47,441 nucleotides of DNA, from the NCBI GenBank assembly GCA_934370925.1, contig CAKRNG010000015.1, forward strand, positions 1-47,441, in the 5' to 3' direction. Source of the DNA: an uncultured Lacticaseibacillus sp. (lineage in GTDB: Bacteria > Bacillota > Bacilli > Lactobacillales > Lactobacillaceae). A program made the translations under genes and the position numbers. The notes under the pieces were generated by a model, which searched no databases, was not told the DNA's origin, and saw nothing but the letters and a program-made list of their open reading frames with translations. This document shows, piece after piece, positions 43,266 through 47,441 of this stretch. Positions within the stretch are counted from its first letter, which is position 1. Every line of letters begins with the position of its first letter.

Positions 43266-44375
43266 TTAGTAATGGAAGTGTGTTAGTGGGGCGTGTTTGA
43301 CGTCCTCGATGGTTTTGGTGCCGGCCAGTTGCATGGTGATAGTCAGTTCGTGATTGATATGTTCAAAGACGCTTTGCACCCCTTGTGCGCCCCCGAGTGC
43401 AAGACCATAGATGACGGGGCGGGCAAAGGCAACCAGGTCAGCACCTGAAGCCAAAGCCTTGAAGACGTGACTACCGCGGCGAATACCGGAGTCGAAGATA
43501 ATTGGAACGCGCTTGTTAACGGCTTTGGCGATGGCAGGGAGCACGTCGAAGGATGCGGGACCACCATTTAGCTGGCGTCCGCCGTGGTTCGACACGTAAA
43601 TTCCGGCAGCACCAGCACCGATTGCGCGCAGTGCGTCTTCAGGAGACTGAATTCCCTTGACGATAACGGGGAGGTCTGTGTATTCAGCGATGCGCCGAAC
43701 ATCGGCCTCGCTGATTTTCTGGGCCGCAGAAGCGTAGATTTCACCAATTCCTTTCCCCTTACCGTCACCCGCGGAGAATTTTTCTAGGTTGGCCATGGGG
43801 ATGGGGAATTGGAAGTTGTTGATGATGTCGGCTTCCCGATAACCATCTACCGTTGCGTCAACGGTTAACAAAATGGCTTTCGCGCCAGCTTTTTTGGCTT
43901 CGTCGAGTAATGATTCATTGAAGGTCCAGTCCTTGCTCATGTAAAGCTGGAAGAACTGGGGTGCGCCATGTCCAGCCGCCGCGGTGTCCGCGATGGAAGT
44001 GGAACTGTAGGTGCTCTGGGCCATGAGTGCGCCTGCCGCTGCGACGCCGGCTGCTGTATCAACCTCACCCTTGCTGTGGGCGAGTCCCTGTGCGGCAGCG
44101 GGGGCCATCATGACCGGCGTCTTTAGGTCAATCCCAAAAATACTGGTGCGGGTGTCGGGCTGTTCAATATCGGAGAGTGCTTTGGGGACGATTTGGGCGT
44201 GGGTAAAGGCGTTCGTGTTCTGCGCTAAGGTCCAATCGTCCTCACTGCCACCGCTAATGTAGCCGAAGCCACCGGTGGGAATGATTTTCTTAGCTTCCCG
44301 TTCCAGGCTAGGCAAGTTGAGGATGTCTAGCTTCTGTTCACGGTCGCTCTGTTCGTAACCATTAACTGTCGTCAT
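43266..44375 (-). CDS. FMN-dependent alpha-hydroxy-acid oxidase, lactate oxidase-like
   Basis: 369 residues. Catalytic His and Arg lie in VSNHGGRQLNGGPA. FQLYMSKDW and LLTVDATVDGYREADI are FMN/substrate-site regions, and a Tyr in IGEIYASAAQ matches the lid Tyr of lactate oxidases. It would oxidise L-lactate to pyruvate and reduce O2 to H2O2, or act on a related hydroxy acid. The ribosome site is weak (AGGT). Read leftward, against the PTS operon; a deleted tnpB lies just upstream. Confidence 0.92.
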   Translation of the reverse strand: MTTVNGYEQSDREQKLDILNLPSLEREAKKIIPTGGFGYISGGSEDDWTLAQNTNAFTHAQIVPKALSDIEQPDTRTSIFGIDLKTPVMMAPAAAQGLAHSKGEVDTAAGVAAAGALMAQSTYSSTSIADTAAAGHGAPQFFQLYMSKDWTFNESLLDEAKKAGAKAILLTVDATVDGYREADIINNFQFPIPMANLEKFSAGDGKGKGIGEIYASAAQKISEADVRRIAEYTDLPVIVKGIQSPEDALRAIGAGAAGIYVSNHGGRQLNGGPASFDVLPAIAKAVNKRVPIIFDSGIRRGSHVFKALASGADLVAFARPVIYGLALGGAQGVQSVFEHINHELTITMQLAGTKTIEDVKHAPLTHFHY

Positions 44376-44565
44376 AATCCGTACCTGCTATATAAAATGT
44401 GGAAGAATGTCTTTTCGACACCAACAAAAGTTTATATATTTCCTTTCTTGATTTACATTCTGCATTTTGTTTAGTCCCATCATCATCAGTATTCCCACGT
44501 AGATAAATATCTTTGCGACATTGACTGACTCTTGAACTTTAAGGTATTAGCCATACCCTGAATGA
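44376..44565 (-). other. tnpB 3' flank, candidate omega-RNA/right-end region and oxidase promoter region
   Basis: Downstream of the tnpB stop on the minus strand, the segment GGGTATGGCTAATACC (44543-44558) is an imperfect inverted repeat, then TATTTATCTACGTGGGAATA (44490-44509). Such sequence is expected at IS605-type right ends where omega-RNA is encoded. The exact end and guide cannot be fixed here. The oxidase promoter must lie in or beside this stretch. Confidence 0.45.
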
Positions 44566-45144
44566 TTAATTTACTTCTGCGTATTGAATTAAGTTCTCAA
44601 CCGCATTTTGGTCGCGGCGCATCACTGCCCCACATTCATAACACACATAGTCATCATGCCCTGTACGATGAATCTGATTACCCGCTAAGCCAACCTTGTC
44701 AGCGCCGGTTTTAACGAATCCGCATTTAGAACACCGTTGCGTACTCGGGTAGAAGCGGTCGGCCATCACCAACTTAACGCCATGCCACGCGCGCTTATAC
44801 TGCATGAGCACTTTGAATTTACCAAACATCGAGCGATGTAGGTTTTTCGCTAAGTGCTTGTTCATACGCATATGCAGGTTGTCCAAATCCTCAATAACGA
44901 CGACATCATTGGTATGAATCAACTGGGCGGTAAACTTGTGCAACAAATCTTCCTGAATTCGGGTCACTTGTTGGTAAGCCTGCTGCAACAATGTCTTGTC
45001 TGCCATCACAACGGACGCGTCATACATCTCGTTCCAAATTTCAAGGGCTTGGTTATAACAATACCGGCGATAAGCGAATAGCCGTGTGAGCACCAGACGC
45101 ATTGTTGCGTTGGGGTACATTTTGATTTTGTGTGTTTTAATCAT
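44566..45144 (-). pseudogene. tnpB: TnpB (IS200/IS605 OrfB) with large internal deletion
   Basis: 192 codons in one open frame, about half of normal TnpB (near 370-400). The N-terminal part (IKTHKIKMYPNATMRLVLTR) runs to about residue 59, then joins directly to the late part VTRIQEDLLHKFTAQLI. The RuvC-I region with its first Asp is missing. RuvC-II Glu (VVVIEDLD), the CxxC zinc finger pair (CSKCG, CYECG) and the final RRDQNAVENL Asp are kept. It has a good ribosome site (GAGGTGA). Not expected to cut DNA. Confidence 0.85.
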
Positions 45145-45148
45145 TTAG

Positions 45149-45230
45149 GTTCACCTCTTTTCCTTAAGCCAATTATACAGCCTAACCTGGTTTTGGCTAG
45201 CGCTTTCAATCAACTCGACTAGAGGTGAAC
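45149..45230. repeat. 9-bp inverted repeat at the tnpB upstream side
   Basis: GTTCACCTC (45149-45157) and GAGGTGAAC (45222-45230) flank the region upstream of tnpB; the first covers its ribosome site. It may belong to the element's left end or control translation. The remaining gap to 45456 shows no gene. Confidence 0.4.
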
Positions 45231-45456
45231 TGGTTAAAATGAGCCTACTTCCACTCAATTGTTTAGACTCAAGATACCCGTTGTTACGTACTATTCCATA
45301 TTTTCGATTACAGTTTTAGACCTCCAAGTGATTGCTGATTTGTATGTGCTCACTATAACACTTACGAAAAATAAGTAAAGAGGGCGGTGATGTTTTTATT
45401 TTGGGGCTGACGTTAAATTAAATACGTCACAAACTAAACTTTTTTGACGCAAAAGC

Positions 45457-45485
45457 TTGCCAAAATGATGGGTATCAGGTATTAT
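45457..45485 (+). promoter_or_regulatory. tRNA-Lys promoter 1
   Basis: -35 TTGCCA (45457-45462), 17-base spacer, -10 TATTAT (45480-45485). Confidence 0.75.
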
Positions 45486-45513
45486 AGTTAAGTCGAAAGG
45501 CAATGAAATACAT

Positions 45514-45586
45514 GGGCGGTTAGCTCAGCTGGCAGAGCAACGGACTCTTAATCCGTGGGTCCAGGGTTCGATCCCCTGACCTCCCA
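45514..45586 (+). tRNA. tRNA-Lys (anticodon CTT), copy 1
   Basis: 73-base cloverleaf. Anticodon arm ACGGA-CTCTTAA-TCCGT gives anticodon CTT; T arm CAGGG-TTCGATC-CCCTG and D stem GCTC/GAGC are perfect. CCA is not encoded. The acceptor stem GGGCGGT / ACCTCCC has a C-U mismatch at pair 4-69. It has its own promoter and terminator. Confidence 0.95.
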
Positions 45587-45590
45587 TCGC

Positions 45591-45625
45591 AAAACACTCG
45601 AAGCGAATGCTTCGGGTGTTTTTTC
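45591..45625 (+). terminator. Terminator after tRNA-Lys copy 1
   Basis: AAAACACTCGAAGC, loop GAAT, GCTTCGGGTGTTTT, then TT. Confidence 0.88.
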
Positions 45626-45648
45626 GTTTCGTCAACTTTAGGCATCGT

Positions 45649-45861
45649 TCACATAATCTGATTGCTTTCTTTTTGACTGCGTTTATTCACTGGGGGCCGT
45701 CCCGCATTGCCATGAATAAACCCGTCCCGACCACTCGAACTGTACACCTTCATTAAGCGATAAATGGACCGCTCAGATCGATTGAGCTTAACTGTGGCCC
45801 GACGTATAGACGCTTTGCCCTTACTGATCGCCTTGATAGTACGATAACGTTCTTCTTCCAT
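45649..45861 (-). pseudogene. Transposase N-terminal fragment (IS1202/ISNCY-like)
   Basis: 70 codons: a helix-turn-helix like the start of IS1202-type transposases (RYRTIKAISKGKASIRRATV, then RSERSIYRLMKVYSSSGRDG, and HGNAGRPP). A full protein would be several times longer; no DDE domain follows. It sits between two tRNA-Lys genes. Inverted GTTAACTT (45868-45875) and AAGTTAAC (45984-45991) lie upstream. Family assignment is from remembered pattern only. Confidence 0.6.
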
Positions 45862-46006
45862 TTTTTTGTTAACTTGACCTTTTCCATGTGAACCTGCTAG
45901 AAATGTATTCTAAGAGGATACTAGACTTGTGACATTTTGCATAACCGATTACTTAAGACAATATCGCTTGTGGACGACAAAAAAGTTAACTCATATCAAA
46001 AAAATC

Positions 46007-46035
46007 TTGCCTAGCTGAGATAACCGTGCTATTAT
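46007..46035 (+). promoter_or_regulatory. tRNA-Lys promoter 2
   Basis: -35 TTGCCT (46007-46012), 17-base spacer, -10 TATTAT (46030-46035). Confidence 0.75.
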
Positions 46036-46067
46036 ATATAAGTCGTCAAAGGCGATATGAAATATAT

Positions 46068-46140
46068 GGGCGGTTAGCTCAGCTGGCAGAGCAACGGACT
46101 CTTAATCCGTGGGTCCAGGGTTCGATCCCCTGACCTCCCA
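46068..46140 (+). tRNA. tRNA-Lys (anticodon CTT), copy 2
   Basis: Identical over all 73 bases to copy 1, including the C4-U69 acceptor mismatch. Promoter hexamers and terminator are similar but flanking bases have diverged, so this is an older duplication or is kept alike by conversion. Confidence 0.95.
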
Positions 46141-46143
46141 TCG

Positions 46144-46179
46144 CAAAACACTCGAGGCAAATGCTTCGGGTGTTTTTTT
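46144..46179 (+). terminator. Terminator after tRNA-Lys copy 2
   Basis: AAAACACTCGAGGC, loop AAAT, GCTTCGGGTGTTTT then TTT. Confidence 0.85.
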
Positions 46180-46227
46180 CGTTAGGTAGAAATATACGGA
46201 ACGAATAAATACGGTGAATGATACAGC

Positions 46228-46504
46228 GGGTGCGCCATAAGTCCAAGGCACACGAACGTTACATCCTAAGTCGAGCTCTGCATCCCAACTTTTTCCGCTT
46301 AGCCCAGAATCGACTGCGGTGGTAAACCACCTCCGTCAATTCTATGCTAATGCTCAAAAGTTCCCGGGATGCGCCGCTCTGTGATTCGTCGCGCGCCAGA
46401 AGACTGCCCCTAACATACAAAGCAGGCCCAGTAGAAATCCTAAGTTCGGGATTTCCACTGGGCCTGCTTTGTATACCGGGACCAAACCGTCTTCTGGCGT
46501 ACCC
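46228..46504 (-). repeat. Long hairpin repeat, copy F (different accessory hairpin)
   Basis: In RNA (minus) orientation it starts about 69 bases after the GNAT gene with GGGTACGCCAGAAGAC. Core 46415-46474; stem position 16 is A-U instead of G-C in the others. The accessory hairpin (46279-46372) has entirely different arms (GCATCCCAACTTTT and AAAAGTTCCCGGGATGC, enclosing a second stem GCGGTGGT-AA-ACCACCTC) but the same flanking sequences as in copy A. Confidence 0.9.
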
Positions 46505-46572
46505 ACTATCCGGCTTGTTTTGTCTATGTGTTGTGTGATTTGTGGACTTACTGTTTACTCAAGGAATCACGT

Positions 46573-47058
46573 TTAATCAAGTGGCTTCACGAGGTTGTAC
46601 CAAACTTCATCCGCATGGCTAGAGGCCGCAATGCCCATGTTCTTAAACCCATTTTTTTCGTAAAAGGGGACGTTGCGTTGCAGGCTTGTCAGTGAAATGG
46701 TGGCGCGTTGTTGCTGCCGTGCAACTTGTTCCAGCGCGGCCAGCAGGGTGGTGCCGAGGCCGTGACCCCGATAATCAGGGTCAATGGCGATGGTGAAAAC
46801 AATCTGGTGACCGCCCGTTGTCAAATTATCCGGTGTCGCTTCGTACATCCAATCTTCGACGTAAGCTTCCTTGGTGGCGGGGCCAACAACGAAGCCGACA
46901 AGGTGGTCATCTTGTCGGCCGACGAGAAAAGTGTCGGGTAACTTAATGATTCGGTCGCGGTATTGTGCTTCAGTACCGGCTTCTGCGTCGGTAAAGCCGA
47001 GGTGTTCGATACGAAGAATTTCGGGAAGGTCAGCGAGTGTTGCGGATTCAATAATCAT
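46573..47058 (-). CDS. GNAT-family N-acetyltransferase
   Basis: 161 residues. Acetyl-CoA site motif A is AIDPDYRGHGLGTTLLAAL (RxxGxG). C-terminal NVPFYEKNGF is the usual motif B, where Tyr can act as general acid. The family acetylates small molecules, polyamines or protein N-termini; substrate unknown. The ribosome site is weak (GCAGG). Confidence 0.9.
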   Translation of the reverse strand: MIIESATLADLPEILRIEHLGFTDAEAGTEAQYRDRIIKLPDTFLVGRQDDHLVGFVVGPATKEAYVEDWMYEATPDNLTTGGHQIVFTIAIDPDYRGHGLGTTLLAALEQVARQQQRATISLTSLQRNVPFYEKNGFKNMGIAASSHADEVWYNLVKPLD

Positions 47059-47179
47059 GGAAGGAGCCTGCTTTCGTGGGTTGTTTAGGTACTAGTTTAA
47101 CAAAATTTTTGGGTGGAGACGTTAATGTCCGCCTTTTTGAATTAAAGTAATTGTGTTGTGAGTAGAATAGATATAAAAT

Positions 47180-47203
47180 AAAACCATCCAAGGAGATGGT
47201 TTT
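47180..47203 (+). promoter_or_regulatory. Hairpin presenting the ribosome site in its loop
   Basis: AAAACCATC (47180-47188) and GATGGTTTT (47195-47203) pair perfectly; the 6-base loop CAAGGA carries most of the Shine-Dalgarno AAGGAG. The stem ends directly at the ATG. Confidence 0.65.
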
Positions 47204-47404
47204 ATGACGGGCAATGTTAAAACGGAAAAGTTAACCTTCAATATCAACGCAGCGGACTTAGCCGCAATTGATTTATTGGTCGAACAGGGATTTTACCGCA
47301 ACCGAACCGATTTTATGCAGCAGGCGCTACATGCAAAGCTCGATGATAACAAAGCACAAGTTCAGGGGCACGGCTCCGCGCCAAGTAGACAGTCAAATAA
47401 TTAA
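47204..47404 (+). CDS. Small ribbon-helix-helix-type protein
   Basis: 66 residues. A strand LTFNIN followed by AADLAAIDLLVEQGF and NRTDFMQQALHAKLDD has the strand-helix-helix pattern of RHH (CopG/MetJ/Arc) DNA-binding proteins. The tail is polar. RHH proteins usually act as dimeric repressors, often of their own operon. The window ends 37 bases later, so a partner gene cannot be seen. Confidence 0.65.
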   Translation: MTGNVKTEKLTFNINAADLAAIDLLVEQGFYRNRTDFMQQALHAKLDDNKAQVQGHGSAPSRQSNN

Positions 47405-47441
47405 AGTCTTATGCGCTTTCTTGAACGGCATGATTCCGGTA

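Noticed and set aside
46361..46371. TTCCCGGGATG as a Noc box
   Set aside because: Only the CCCGGG centre matches; it belongs to the accessory hairpin of repeat F.

Overview
The window is the replication-origin region of a chromosome from a Gram-positive bacterium of the Lactobacillales, most likely a Lactobacillaceae member. The order rpsR-ssb-rpsF ... gyrA-gyrB-recF-yaaA-dnaN-dnaA / rpmH-rnpA-yidC-khpB(jag)-mnmE-mnmG is the classical Firmicutes origin block. Strong AGGAGG ribosome sites, lac/cel-type PTS genes, a lactate-oxidase-like enzyme, an Rgg-type regulator and an internally deleted IS200/IS605 tnpB fit a lactic acid bacterium. The species cannot be named from the sequence alone.

Layout. 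The origin lies at about 20.2-22.5 kb. Most genes to its left read leftward and most to its right read rightward, so both sides are mostly co-directional with outgoing forks. The extreme left end holds two tandem consensus promoters and an antitermination-type leader of a ribosomal RNA operon whose genes lie outside the window. Then follow a LysR regulator, aspartate ammonia-lyase, an AraC regulator with a divergent HAD phosphatase, the rpsF-ssb-rpsR operon with a structured leader, a Gfo/Idh oxidoreductase, a GNAT acetyltransferase, a divergent MFS transporter/Rgg regulator pair, an M42 aminopeptidase, a small helical protein, and the gyrA...dnaA block. The dnaA-dnaN gap carries DnaA boxes, a GC-rich spacer, DnaA-trios and an AT-rich stretch; a second DnaA-box cluster lies between dnaA and rpmH.

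To the right of mnmG the order departs from Bacillus (no rsmG-noc-parAB here). It holds a cold-shock protein, a CPBP membrane protease, two tiny unknown genes, an ammonium transporter with a GlnR box, prs, a PfoR-like membrane protein, a membrane GGDEF-EAL protein with degenerate motifs, ilvE, and a six-gene PTS operon. That operon (EIIC, small membrane protein, DUF3284, MupG-like hydrolase, EIIB, EIIA) lies behind a promoter that overlaps a cre-like site. After it come an FMN-dependent lactate oxidase-like gene, the deleted tnpB, two identical tRNA-Lys(CTT) genes around a transposase fragment, a GNAT gene and a small ribbon-helix-helix gene whose ribosome site sits in a hairpin loop. Two Noc-box palindromes and one parS-like site lie on the right arm, so chromosome-organisation sites are present although their proteins are not.

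The most striking feature is a dispersed family of six long hairpin repeats (A-F, about 12.2, 24.2, 28.8, 29.4, 43.0 and 46.2 kb). Each has a 60-base core made of a 26-bp stem and an 8-base loop. Every difference between copies keeps the stem paired if the RNA is read in one orientation (Watson-Crick or G-U), but would give A-C mismatches in the other. Five of the six lie just downstream of a gene in that orientation, and three end in a U-run. I read this as a mobile or amplified structured RNA / terminator-like 3' element with a swappable accessory hairpin.
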